A stretch of 64,000 nucleotides of DNA from Thermohalobaculum sp039030715 (GTDB taxonomy: Bacteria > Pseudomonadota > Alphaproteobacteria > Rhodobacterales > Rhodobacteraceae): contig JBCCDU010000001.1 in NCBI GenBank assembly GCA_039030715.1, positions 1-64,000 of the forward strand, written 5' to 3'. The number at the start of each line of letters is the position of its first letter. The stretch's first letter is position 1. Both the position numbers and the translations under genes were made by a program. Positions 26,759-34,679 of this stretch are shown piece after piece. The notes under the pieces are model-generated. The model did not search any database, had not been told where the DNA came from, and saw only the letters and a program-made list of their open reading frames with translations.

Positions 26759-27237
26759 TCAAAGCGTTCGTCACGTTCTTTTATGTGGGTTTGATGCCCA
26801 AAGCGCCCGGCACATGGGGATCGCTCGCCGCCATCCCATTCTGCTGGCTGTTGCACGGGCTGGGCGGGTTCCCGCTGGTCTTCGCCGGGACGCTGATCTG
26901 CTTCGCCGTCGGCCTCTGGGCCTCGCACCTCTATTTGGCCGGTCAATCTGCCGATCCATCCGAGGTGGTGATCGACGAGGTGGTCGGCATGATGATCACC
27001 CTCTGGCCGCTCTCCTTCGGGCTGATGCAGGCAGGCAGCGAACCGTGGGTTTTTCCCTGGCCGGGATGGGTTATCGGTTTTTTGCTGTTCCGATTTTTCG
27101 ATATCGTGAAGCCGCCGCCGGTGCGCTGGTTCGACAAACCCGGCGCTTTGGGTATCATGATGGATGACGTGGCAGCGGGCGTGATCGGCGCCCTGCTCGT
27201 TTGGGTGGCAGCACAGGTGGCGCATGGCGGGGTCTGA
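26755..27237 (+). CDS. pgpA: Phosphatidylglycerophosphatase A
   Basis: Inner-membrane enzyme that removes phosphate from phosphatidylglycerol phosphate to give phosphatidylglycerol. 160 residues with the PgpA patterns KAPGTWGSLAAIPF at the N-terminus, VIDEVVGMMITLW with its acidic pair, FRFFDIVKPPPVRWFD, and GIMMDDVAAGVI. Several hydrophobic helices lie between them. The ATG overlaps the ispDF stop and the 3' end overlaps pncC, so ispDF-pgpA-pncC is a tight operon. Confidence 0.94.
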   Translation: MIKAFVTFFYVGLMPKAPGTWGSLAAIPFCWLLHGLGGFPLVFAGTLICFAVGLWASHLYLAGQSADPSEVVIDEVVGMMITLWPLSFGLMQAGSEPWVFPWPGWVIGFLLFRFFDIVKPPPVRWFDKPGALGIMMDDVAAGVIGALLVWVAAQVAHGGV

Positions 27238-27706
27238 CACACTGGCGGTCGAGGTGTTGGAGGCCTGCAAGGCCACGGGTCTCATGATCGCGACGGCGGA
27301 AAGCTGCACGGGCGGGATGATCGCGGCGGCTTTGACTGATGTTCCAGGATCTTCAGCAGTGGTTGAGAGGGGCTTCGTAACTTATTCCAATTATGCGAAG
27401 AACCAACTTCTTGATGTACCTATTGAGATCATCGAGGACTCAGGCGCTGTTTCCGAAGCCGTCGCGCGGGCGATGGCGGAGGGGGCGCTGCAGCACTCGC
27501 TTGCAGATATAGCGGTCGCGGTGACGGGTATAGCGGGTCCTGGTGGCGAGACGGAAAGCAAACCCGAAGGACTGGTCCACTTCGCTTGTGCCCGGCGGGG
27601 GCGTGAAACCGTGCATCAGCGGATCGAGTTTGGCGCGCTTGGCCGGGCGAATGTGCGCGCGGCCTCGGTCGAGCAGGCGCTCAGAATGGTGCTCGCCGCC
27701 GTTTGA
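27224..27706 (+). CDS. pncC: CinA-family nicotinamide-nucleotide amidase
   Basis: Deamidates NMN to nicotinic acid mononucleotide in pyridine nucleotide recycling. 160 residues forming only the CinA C-terminal domain. Family motifs are IATAESCTGGMIAAALTDVP, GAVSEAVARAMAEGA, and VAVTGIAGPGGETESKPEG. The GTG/ATG region at 27224 lies inside pgpA, overlapping by 14 bases. The enzyme role comes from characterised stand-alone PncC proteins; older annotations call it competence-damage protein. Confidence 0.92.
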   Translation: MAGSDTLAVEVLEACKATGLMIATAESCTGGMIAAALTDVPGSSAVVERGFVTYSNYAKNQLLDVPIEIIEDSGAVSEAVARAMAEGALQHSLADIAVAVTGIAGPGGETESKPEGLVHFACARRGRETVHQRIEFGALGRANVRAASVEQALRMVLAAV

Positions 27707-27724
27707 CGGCGAACAGCCCTTAGG

Positions 27725-28147
27725 TCAGGCCGGAATGCGCAGCATCTGGCCGGGATAGATCTTGTCCGGATGGCTCAGCATCGGCTTGTTCGCTTCGAAA
27801 ATTTCCTCGTAGCGAGCGCCGTTGCCCAGATGTTTGGAAGAGATCGCCCAGAGCGTATCACCCTTCTCCACCGTATGGAAAACCGGCTCCTTGGCGTCGG
27901 GGGCGGTAATATCCTCCTCGACAGAGCCGATCCCTTCGACATTGCCGGCGGCGAGGATGATCTTCTCCTTCACCTCCTGACTGACGGCGGAGCCTTTCAT
28001 TTTGACGGTATCGCCGTCGACTTCGATCTCGACCCCGCTGTCATCCAGGCCCAGTTCCTTGATTTCGGCTTTCAGTTGATCGGCCGGACTATCGCCGCCG
28101 ATTCCAAGCGCCTTGCCTGCGCTTTTCACAAAATTCCACAATCCCAT
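27725..28147 (-). CDS. BON-LysM protein (Kbp/YgaU-like)
   Basis: A 140-residue protein. I start it at MGLWNFVKSAGKALG (ATG 28147), because AAAGGA lies seven bases before it and only one base before the ATG at 28153. Residues about 25-85 form a BON domain (QLKAEIKELG...VEIEVDGDTVKMKGSAVSQEVKEKI, NVEGIGSVEED). Residues about 92-140 are a LysM domain (FHTVEKGDTLWAISSKHLGNG...PDKIYPGQMLRIP). The same layout in E. coli YgaU/Kbp binds K+ in the cytoplasm; no signal peptide is present here either. Confidence 0.9.
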   Translation of the reverse strand: MGLWNFVKSAGKALGIGGDSPADQLKAEIKELGLDDSGVEIEVDGDTVKMKGSAVSQEVKEKIILAAGNVEGIGSVEEDITAPDAKEPVFHTVEKGDTLWAISSKHLGNGARYEEIFEANKPMLSHPDKIYPGQMLRIPA

Positions 28148-28238
28148 CGTCATGTCCTTTGTCTGGTGGTGGGAGTTTGAACTTGCCAGCCGGGGATGGC
28201 CAGCGAAAGGCAGAATTGCGGCCTGATCGGGTCTCTGC

Positions 28239-28694
28239 TCACACCGTTGGGGCGTAAAGCGTCTGGGCACGCGACTCGAATGCACGCACGATCCGCTGCA
28301 TCGCCTCGCCAAAGACCACTCCGATGATCGCCTGCAAGGTGCGGGATTTGAATTCGAAATCGACGAAGAAGTCGACCAGGCAACCTTCGCCATCAGGCGT
28401 AAAGCGCCAATGATTGTCTAGGTAGCGAAACGGCCCGTCCAGATAGGCGACATCGATGGTGCCTGCCTCGGGGTCCAGGGTCACCCGGCTGCCGAACCGC
28501 TCGCGGAACACTTTGAACGAGATCACCAGATCCGCGTTGACCACGCCCTTTCCGTACTCGTCCCGCTCATCCGAGCGGATGCGGCAAGCCGAGCACCACG
28601 GCAGGAACTGCGGATACTTCTCGATATCCGCGATGAGCGCGAACATCTGTTCGGCGCTATAGGGCATACGCCGCTGCTCGGTATGGGTTGGCAT
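28239..28694 (-). CDS. Coq10/RatA-family START-like protein (ubiquinone binding)
   Basis: 151-residue SRPBCC (START-like) protein. The first residues, MPTHTEQRRMPYSAEQMFAL with IADIEKYPQFLPWC, are the Coq10/RatA signature. Coq10 homologues carry or chaperone ubiquinone in respiration; E. coli RatA was described as a translation-blocking toxin, but most alphaproteobacterial members are assumed to be Coq10-like. GGAGC precedes the ATG. It follows lipA in the same direction. Confidence 0.9.
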   Translation of the reverse strand: MPTHTEQRRMPYSAEQMFALIADIEKYPQFLPWCSACRIRSDERDEYGKGVVNADLVISFKVFRERFGSRVTLDPEAGTIDVAYLDGPFRYLDNHWRFTPDGEGCLVDFFVDFEFKSRTLQAIIGVVFGEAMQRIVRAFESRAQTLYAPTV

Positions 28695-28776
28695 CTTGCT
28701 CCGCTAGGCTGGTCTCCACCGGGGGCGGATGTAATCAATACACTAACGAAAGAAAACCCCCGGTTACCGAAGACAC

Positions 28777-29730
28777 CTAGCCGCCGGTTTTCGCCAGCCG
28801 CGCCTCGCGCAGACGCTCGAAGTCGTCGCCGGCGTGATAGCTGGAGCGTGTCAGAGGCGTGGCCGAGACCATCAGGAAGCCTTTTGCATAGGCCGCCTTC
28901 TCATAGGCTTCGAACGCCTCCGGCGTGATGTAATCCGCAATCGCGTGGTGTTTCTTCGTCGGCTGCAGATATTGGCCGATCGTCAGGAAATCGACATCCG
29001 CGGCGCGCATATCGTCCATTACCTGCAACACCTGCTGGCGCGTCTCGCCCAGACCCACCATCAGCCCGGACTTGGTGAACATCCTGGGCGCTTGCTCCTT
29101 CACCCGCTGCAACAGGCGCAGCGAGTGGAAGTAGCGCGCACCCGGGCGCACTTCCGGGTAGAGGCCCGGCACAGTTTCCAGGTTGTGGTTGAAAACGTCC
29201 GGTCCTGCCGCGACCACGATGTCCAGGGCGCTGTGATCGCATTTCAGGAAATCCGGCGTCAGAACCTCGATCGTGGTCTGCGGGCATTTGCGGCGGACGG
29301 CGCGGATCGTCTGGGCAAAGTGTTCCGCCCCGCCATCCTTCAAGTCATCCCGGTCAACCGAGGTGATCACCACATGGTTCAGGCCCAGCCGCCCGACGGT
29401 CATGGCGACCTTGCCGGGTTCGAACGCATCCAGTGCATTGGGTTTGCCGGTCGCGACATTGCAGAAGGTGCAGCCACGGGTGCAGATCTCGCCCATGATC
29501 ATCATCGTGGCATGGCCCTGGGACCAGCACTCACCGACATTGGGACAGCCCGCCTCCTCGCAAACCGTGACCAGCCCGTGTTCGCGGATCGTATCGCGAG
29601 TTGCGCGATATCCGGCGCTCGAGGGCGCCTTGACCCTGATCCAGCGCGGTTTGCGCGGGCTTTCATTGTCGGGCCTATGGGCTTTCTCCGGATGCCGTTC
29701 GGCTGGGATGGAGAGATCGCGCTCGGACAT
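28777..29730 (-). CDS. lipA: Lipoyl synthase
   Basis: Radical SAM enzyme that inserts two sulfurs into protein-bound octanoyl chains to make lipoate. The start is MSERDLSIPAERHPEKAH (ATG 29730), with AAGGAG six bases upstream. The auxiliary cluster ligands are CEEAGCPNVGEC and the radical SAM CxxxCxxC is CTRGCTFC; the C-terminal RSSYHAGDDF holds the conserved Ser. 317 residues. Lipoyl enzymes themselves are not encoded nearby. Confidence 0.97.
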   Translation of the reverse strand: MSERDLSIPAERHPEKAHRPDNESPRKPRWIRVKAPSSAGYRATRDTIREHGLVTVCEEAGCPNVGECWSQGHATMMIMGEICTRGCTFCNVATGKPNALDAFEPGKVAMTVGRLGLNHVVITSVDRDDLKDGGAEHFAQTIRAVRRKCPQTTIEVLTPDFLKCDHSALDIVVAAGPDVFNHNLETVPGLYPEVRPGARYFHSLRLLQRVKEQAPRMFTKSGLMVGLGETRQQVLQVMDDMRAADVDFLTIGQYLQPTKKHHAIADYITPEAFEAYEKAAYAKGFLMVSATPLTRSSYHAGDDFERLREARLAKTGG

Positions 29731-29947
29731 ATGCAACTCCTTTGCGCCAATTATAGAGCGCCAACCAACACTGCGGAAGGGGGCGAGATGCCCTATGCGA
29801 GCCTTCAAACCGGGTTTGCAGTCACGGCAACTCGCGCACCGGTGATCGGTATTGATTTCACGTTTACGCAAAAATCCGGAAAGTGATTTGTGGTCACTTC
29901 GGCATCCAGTCACACAGAAGTGGCTGTCCAAACTCAAGGGGAACACC

Positions 29948-30391
29948 ATGAAAATGAAGTCCGCCGCCACGCTCGCGCTCGCAGCCATGATGGCTCTGGG
30001 CGCCTGCGCCCAGCAAAATACTGCCGCAACTTCTGCTGCGCCGACCGCTGGCATCGTCCTGAACGGTCAGGAATTGCGCACCGCCAAGGGCTCCTTCGTC
30101 GGGAAAAGCAAGCACATCACCACCGGCCATGCCTCGATTGCCCGCCTCGACGGCAAGTGGGTGGTGATCCTGGAAGACGATTTCACCTTCGACGGGGCAC
30201 CGGACCCGCATGTGGCGCTCGGCGCGAACGGTTATCGCAAGGATGCGTCGCTGGCGCTGCTCAGCTCCAATACGGGCCAGCAGGTCTATGCCATCCCGGC
30301 CAGCCTGGATGTCGCCGATTTCAACGAAATCTGGATCTGGTGCGATCAGTTCTCGGTCCCGCTGGGCAAGGCTTCGCTGGAATTGCTCTGA
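29948..30391 (+). CDS. DM13-domain lipoprotein
   Basis: 147-residue secreted protein. MKMKSAATLALAAMMALGAC has a signal peptide ending in a lipobox (LGAC), so it is probably a lipoprotein. After a short Ala/Thr linker, residues about 35-145 match the DM13 fold: GSFVGKSKHITTGHASIARL, WVVILEDDFTFDGAPDPHVALG, then NEIWIWCDQFSVPLGKASL, including the single conserved Cys. DM13 domains have been suggested to be electron-transfer or redox-active; the biochemical role is unproven. A second DM13 protein lies at 38807-39184. Confidence 0.85.
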   Translation: MKMKSAATLALAAMMALGACAQQNTAATSAAPTAGIVLNGQELRTAKGSFVGKSKHITTGHASIARLDGKWVVILEDDFTFDGAPDPHVALGANGYRKDASLALLSSNTGQQVYAIPASLDVADFNEIWIWCDQFSVPLGKASLELL

Positions 30392-30394
30392 CCG

Positions 30395-31054
30395 CTAATC
30401 TTCCGGGCCGGAGGCATAGCCATATCCGGCCCGGAACTTTTCGATGACCTTTGCCATCTCGCCTTGATCGAGTTCGGGTGGTTCGCCAATCGCCAGCGCA
30501 GCGAGATACTGAGCCGCGAGGGTTTCCACCTCGACGGCTATTTTCAGTGCTTCGGCCAGATCCGCACCGCAGGCGATCATCCCATGATGGGCCATAAGAC
30601 AGGCCTTGCGCCCTTCCAGCGCCCGCAGCACATGATCGGACAGCTCCTGCGAGCCGAAAGTGGCGTAGGGCGCGCAACGGATATCCGTGCCGCCTGCAAT
30701 CGCGACCATGTAGTGAAACGCCCCGATCCCGCGGCCATGCACCGCCAGTGCCGTGGCCTGGATCGGATGGGCATGCACGATTGCTCCGATCTCTGGCCTG
30801 TTGGCCAGAATATCACGGTGAAATCGCCATTCGGAGGATGGCGCAAGCGCCCCCTCGGCTGTTCCATCGAACGCCATCCTCACCATCTGCTGAGGCGTCA
30901 TCGCGTCATAGGCGATGCCGGAGGGGGTGATCAGGAAGCCCTGCGCCTCCCGGGCCGAGACATTGCCAGAGGTGCCCTGGTTCAGGCCGAGTGTGGTCAT
31001 CGCACGCGCGGTCGCGAGGATCTCGCCCGCCAGGTTCGTTCCAGGGTCAGGCAT
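30395..31054 (-). CDS. Class II aldolase, probable 5-methylthioribulose/5-deoxyribulose-1-phosphate aldolase
   Basis: 219-residue zinc aldolase/epimerase-fold protein (FucA/AraD family). Motifs: GTSGNVSAR, the HAHPIQATALAVHG zinc site, the acidic residue in SSEWRFHRDI, and ACLMAHHGMIACG supplying the third His. Its first codons overlap the end of mtnA by eight bases, so it should act on the MtnA product. In Rhodospirillum rubrum and E. coli a FucA-type aldolase beside MtnA splits the ribulose phosphate to DHAP plus an aldehyde (DHAP shunt). MtnB dehydratase belongs to the same superfamily, so that alternative remains open, but no other mtn gene is nearby. Confidence 0.75.
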   Translation of the reverse strand: MPDPGTNLAGEILATARAMTTLGLNQGTSGNVSAREAQGFLITPSGIAYDAMTPQQMVRMAFDGTAEGALAPSSEWRFHRDILANRPEIGAIVHAHPIQATALAVHGRGIGAFHYMVAIAGGTDIRCAPYATFGSQELSDHVLRALEGRKACLMAHHGMIACGADLAEALKIAVEVETLAAQYLAALAIGEPPELDQGEMAKVIEKFRAGYGYASGPED

Positions 31055-32111
31055 TCGGGAAAAGCTCGCGCAGCTTGCCGGGATCGGTGACCCCGCGCTC
31101 GGTCACCAGACCTGTCACCAGCCGCGCAGGTGTCACGTCAAAGGCCGGGTTCCGCGCGGGCGAGCCGGGATTGACCACTCGGGTGGTCACCACGCCGTCA
31201 TTCAGCAGACCCGCAACATCGGTCACCTCCGCCGCAGCACGTTCCTCAATCGGAATATCCGCGCCTTTTTCAGCTTGCCAATCGATGGTTGGCGAAGGAA
31301 GGCAGACATAGAACGGCACCCCGTTGTCATGCGCCGCCAATGCCTTCAGATAGGTGCCGATCTTGTTGGCGACATCGCCATTGGCGGCGGTCCGGTCGGT
31401 GCCGGTGAAGCAGATATCCACCTCGCCCTGCTGCATGAGATGCCCGCCCGCGTTGTCGACGATCACCGTATGGGGCACACCGTGCTGGGCAAGCTCCCAC
31501 GCGGTCAGATGGCCACCCTGGTTGCGGGGGCGCGTTTCGTCGACCCAGACATGCAGGTCGATCCCAGAATCATGGGCCTGATAGATCGGGCTGGTCGCCG
31601 TGCCCCAATCCACCGTCGCAAGCCAGCCCGCATTGCAATGGGTTAGCACATTCACCCGTCCCTTGCGCTTCGCGATTTCGGCGATCAGGGACAACCCGTG
31701 GGAGCCGATTTGGCGGTTGATCTCCACATCCTCTTCCGCGACCTCGCCTGCGCGGGACCAGGCTGCCCCAGCGCGCGCCTCGGGGGGAAGCTGCGCGAGA
31801 CGCGCGAGCATATCCTCCAGCGCCCAGCGCAGATTGACCGCGGTGGGCCGGGTCGCCATCAGCCGCTCGGCCGCCCCGACCAGGTTGGCGTCGGAGGGAT
31901 CGGCCCGCATCGCCAGCGCCATGCCATAGGCCGCCGTCGCCCCGATCAGGGGCGCCCCGCGCACCAGCATATGGGCAATCGCGCGACAGGCCGCCGCTTC
32001 GTCCGTCAGCTCGCAAGTCTCCAGAGCAAAGGGCAACTTGGTCTGGTCGATGATATGAACGCCATCGCCTTCGACCCAGATTGGACGCCAGTTTCGACCA
32101 TCGACCTTCAT
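31047..32111 (-). CDS. mtnA: Methylthioribose-1-phosphate isomerase
   Basis: Converts 5-methylthioribose-1-phosphate (and, in DHAP-shunt organisms, 5-deoxyribose-1-phosphate) to the ribulose form. 354 residues, related to eIF2B. Motifs: RGAPLIGATAAYGMALAM, LTHCNAGWLATVDWGTATSP with the catalytic Cys, and DICFTGTDRTAANGDVANKIGT with the catalytic Asp. ATG 32111 has GGGAGGA upstream and a promoter at 32138-32166. It is translationally coupled to the aldolase gene. Confidence 0.95.
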   Translation of the reverse strand: MKVDGRNWRPIWVEGDGVHIIDQTKLPFALETCELTDEAAACRAIAHMLVRGAPLIGATAAYGMALAMRADPSDANLVGAAERLMATRPTAVNLRWALEDMLARLAQLPPEARAGAAWSRAGEVAEEDVEINRQIGSHGLSLIAEIAKRKGRVNVLTHCNAGWLATVDWGTATSPIYQAHDSGIDLHVWVDETRPRNQGGHLTAWELAQHGVPHTVIVDNAGGHLMQQGEVDICFTGTDRTAANGDVANKIGTYLKALAAHDNGVPFYVCLPSPTIDWQAEKGADIPIEERAAAEVTDVAGLLNDGVVTTRVVNPGSPARNPAFDVTPARLVTGLVTERGVTDPGKLRELFPNA

Positions 32112-32137
32112 GATGTCCTCCCGACCATTCGGTCGAG

Positions 32138-32166
32138 ACTAGGCACCGGCGCGCCGCCCCTGTCAA
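32138..32166 (-). promoter_or_regulatory. Sigma-70-type promoter of mtnA
   Basis: On the minus strand, a perfect TTGACA (-35, 32161-32166), a 17-base spacer and CCTAGT (-10, 32138-32143). The predicted start lies about 20 bases before the mtnA codon, and a short palindrome, GACC-attc-GGTC, sits between the -10 and the ribosome site. The -10 is a weak match. Confidence 0.5.
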
Positions 32167-32597
32167 ATGCTGTCGCAGGAAGAAAAAGGGTGAGGCCGCG
32201 AAACGTTGGTTAGGGCTCCCCCAGCGTCGCCAAGCAGCCGGGGGAGCGCCCCCACCATCGTTCTCGCTTCCTCGTTCGCAAGTTAAGCGGAGAGATAAGG
32301 TAAAATTGTGGCGGCGCGCCCGGTTTTGTGGCGAAAGCCGGGGAATGAAGTTCCATACCGGGGCATCGGTTGATTGTCGGGGGGGGGTAACCCACCCGGC
32401 GCGCAGCAACGCCGCAACACCGGGCCGGAAACGATCAGGGGACTGCTCACCTACGCGGGATACAAGACAAACGCGACGCAACAACAAACAACTCAACCAC
32501 AAGCAAAATCGCAGACGCGCACTTACAAGACTGTGACAAACGTCACTTTGCCTCAATTTTTTAGCCGGGCGCTGTGCCCTGTTCGGCCAGTGGCGTG

Positions 32598-32629
32598 CCA
32601 ATCGGGGATTGATTGGCCCGATCCGGGCC
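32598..32629 (+). promoter_or_regulatory. Two mutually exclusive hairpins before trmFO
   Basis: CCAATC (32598-32603) pairs with GATTGG (32611-32616); GGCCCG (32615-32620) pairs with CGGGCC (32624-32629). The two stems share the GG at 32615-32616, so only one can form fully. They end 14 bases before the trmFO ATG, which has no clear Shine-Dalgarno sequence. A role in translation control is inference. Confidence 0.35.
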
Positions 32630-32643
32630 GATAAGCCCCTGCC

Positions 32644-34002
32644 ATGGTCGAGAATGTTCACATCATCGGCGGCGGAATGGCCGGCTCAGAAGCCGCCTGG
32701 GCCTGTGCCCGGTTGGGCGTGCCAACCGTGATTCACGAGATGCGCCCGGACAAAGGCACCTTTGCGCACCAGACTGACGGTCTGGCAGAACTTGTGTGCT
32801 CGAACTCCTTCCGTTCGGACGATCATACATCCAACGCGGTGGGCGTGCTGCACGAGGAGATGCGCCGCGGCGGCTCCATCCTGATGGAGATGGCAGCGCA
32901 TCATTCGGTCCCTGCGGGCGGTGCGCTGGCGGTGGATCGCGAGGCATTCTCCGCCGCCGTCACCGAAAAGCTGTTGGCACATCCGCTGATCGAGCTGGAA
33001 CGGGGCGAGATCGCGGGCCTGCCGCCTGCCGATTGGACCAATGTGATCGTCGCTACCGGTCCCCTCACCTCCGACCCGCTGGCCGAGGCGATCCGCGCAT
33101 TGTCGGGCGAGGAGGCGCTGGCTTTCTTCGACGCCATCGCCCCCATCGTCTATGCCGACAGCGTGGACATGACAAAGGCCTGGTTCCAGTCGCGGTACGA
33201 TAAGGGCGAGACGGAGGAGGAGCGCGCGGCCTATCTCAACTGTCCGATGGATGAGGCGACATACAACGCTTTCCTGGATGCGCTGCTCGCCGCGCCGAAG
33301 ACTGAGTTCAAGGAATGGGAGGAAAACACTCCCTATTTCGAGGGCTGCCTGCCGATCGAGGTGATGGCGGCACGCGGACGCGAGACCTTGCGCTATGGTC
33401 CGATGAAGCCGGTGGGGTTGACGAACCCTCATCAGCCCACGGTTAAAGCTCATGCGATTGTTCAGCTTCGGCGAGACAACGCGCTGGGAACGCTTTATAA
33501 TATTGTTGGATTTCAAACGAAGATGAAATACGCGGCCCAGGCGGAGGTTCTGGGGATGATCCCGGGGCTGGAGCAGGCCCGCTTCGCCCGGCTGGGCGGG
33601 ATCCACCGGAACACGTTCCTGAACTCTCCGCGCCTGCTCGACAGCGAGATGCGGCTGAAGGCGCAACCGCGCCTGCGTTTCGCGGGGCAGATCACCGGGG
33701 TAGAGGGATATGTCGAGAGCGGCGCCATGGGGATGCTGGCGGGGCGCTTCGCAGCTGCCCAGGCGCGGGGGCGAAGGCTCGACCCGCCGCCCCCGGAAAC
33801 CGCGATGGGGGCGCTCCTCCACCACATCACCGGCGGGGCAGAGGCCGCGACCTTCCAGCCGATGAACGTGAATTTCGGCCTCTTCCCGCCCCTGACCGAG
33901 GATATACGCAAGGGCCGCCGGGGCAAGAAGGCCCGCGCCGAGGCCTATGCCACCCGGGCCTTGCAGTCCGCGGATACGTGGTACGCTCGAACCGATTCGT
34001 AA
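32644..34002 (+). CDS. trmFO: Folate-dependent tRNA m5U54 methyltransferase TrmFO
   Basis: Flavoenzyme that methylates U54 in the tRNA T-loop using methylenetetrahydrofolate and FADH2. 452 residues. The N-terminal dinucleotide fold is VHIIGGGMAGSEAAWACARLG; further family motifs are VCSNSFRSDDHTSNAVGVLHEEMR, FEGCLPIEVMAARGRETLRYGPMKPVG, and QITGVEGYVESGAMGMLAG near the C-terminus. It replaces SAM-dependent TrmA in many alphaproteobacteria. The ATG at 32644 directly opens the FAD motif, so the start is secure. Confidence 0.96.
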   Translation: MVENVHIIGGGMAGSEAAWACARLGVPTVIHEMRPDKGTFAHQTDGLAELVCSNSFRSDDHTSNAVGVLHEEMRRGGSILMEMAAHHSVPAGGALAVDREAFSAAVTEKLLAHPLIELERGEIAGLPPADWTNVIVATGPLTSDPLAEAIRALSGEEALAFFDAIAPIVYADSVDMTKAWFQSRYDKGETEEERAAYLNCPMDEATYNAFLDALLAAPKTEFKEWEENTPYFEGCLPIEVMAARGRETLRYGPMKPVGLTNPHQPTVKAHAIVQLRRDNALGTLYNIVGFQTKMKYAAQAEVLGMIPGLEQARFARLGGIHRNTFLNSPRLLDSEMRLKAQPRLRFAGQITGVEGYVESGAMGMLAGRFAAAQARGRRLDPPPPETAMGALLHHITGGAEAATFQPMNVNFGLFPPLTEDIRKGRRGKKARAEAYATRALQSADTWYARTDS

Positions 34003-34036
34003 GAGATGCCCCGGCCAACAGGGGCACGGGGGAGGA

Positions 34037-34678
34037 ATGCCAGCAGACGACGAGACAGAAGAGATCACCAATGGCCTGAAACAAGCCTATGGCTTGGAGG
34101 GGGCAGAGCAGGTCGGCCAGTTCTACACCAAATGGGCGGCGGGATATGACGACGAGGTGGCCGAGAACGGCTACATCACCCCGCAACGCTGCTCGGCCGC
34201 GCTGGCTCAATTCGCTGACGACAAGACCGCGCCGATCATGGATCTGGGTTGTGGCACGGGCTTGTCGGGCCTGGCGCTGCGCGAGCATGGCTTCACCTGC
34301 ATTGATGGGTTCGATCTGTCGCCTGGCATGCTGGAGAAGGCGCGCGCGAAGCCCGATGTCTATCGCGATCTGGCGATCTGCGATCTGTCACAGCCCCTTG
34401 AGATGCCTGACGACATCTATCGGAACGCTGCCGCCATCGGGTGCATCTCGCCGGATTACATGCCGCCGACGGTGCTCGACGAGATCCTGTCGAAGCTGCC
34501 GAAGGGTGGATGCTTTTCATTCTCGATCAACGATTTCTCGGCCAAGGACGGAACGATCGAGCGTCATATCGGCGAGATTTGCGATTGCTGGGCCGCCGAG
34601 ATGCTGTTCAAGGAATATGGCGAGCATCTGCCCGGCACCGGCCTGAAGGCAACCGTCTACGTCCTGCGCAAAACCTGA
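34037..34678 (+). CDS. Class I SAM-dependent methyltransferase
   Basis: 213-residue cytosolic methyltransferase. SAM motif I is IMDLGCGTGLSGLAL (about residues 77-91), with the acidic ribose-binding end of strand 2 in IDGFDLSPGMLEKARAK, followed by ICDLSQPLEMPDDIY. The N-terminal YDDEVAENGYITPQRC is of the Williams-Beuren/TehB-like methyltransferase type. I start at ATG 34037 with an unusually close GGAGGA. No substrate can be assigned; its stop abuts that of the convergent gene. Confidence 0.82.
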   Translation: MPADDETEEITNGLKQAYGLEGAEQVGQFYTKWAAGYDDEVAENGYITPQRCSAALAQFADDKTAPIMDLGCGTGLSGLALREHGFTCIDGFDLSPGMLEKARAKPDVYRDLAICDLSQPLEMPDDIYRNAAAIGCISPDYMPPTVLDEILSKLPKGGCFSFSINDFSAKDGTIERHIGEICDCWAAEMLFKEYGEHLPGTGLKATVYVLRKT

Positions 34679-34679
34679 G

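Larger units (their letters stand above)
32112..32643. other. 532-base intergenic region between mtnA and trmFO
   Basis: Divergent region with no gene I can support. It holds the mtnA promoter, a perfect eight-base inverted repeat GCTCCCCC...GGGGGAGC (32216-32250 region), two copies of TTGTGGCG near 32313-32335, a run of nine G, a purine/CAA-rich stretch (32460-32520), the palindrome GTGAC-aaac-GTCAC (32533-32546), a T-run and two overlapping hairpins next to trmFO. A possible TTG-started frame at 32374-32634 has a Gln/Thr-rich composition unlike any family I know, and I do not call it. Confidence 0.5.

Noticed and set aside
32374..32634. 86-codon TTG-started frame before trmFO
   Set aside because: Weak start, no ribosome site, low-complexity Gln/Thr product, no recognisable domain; kept only as part of an intergenic note.
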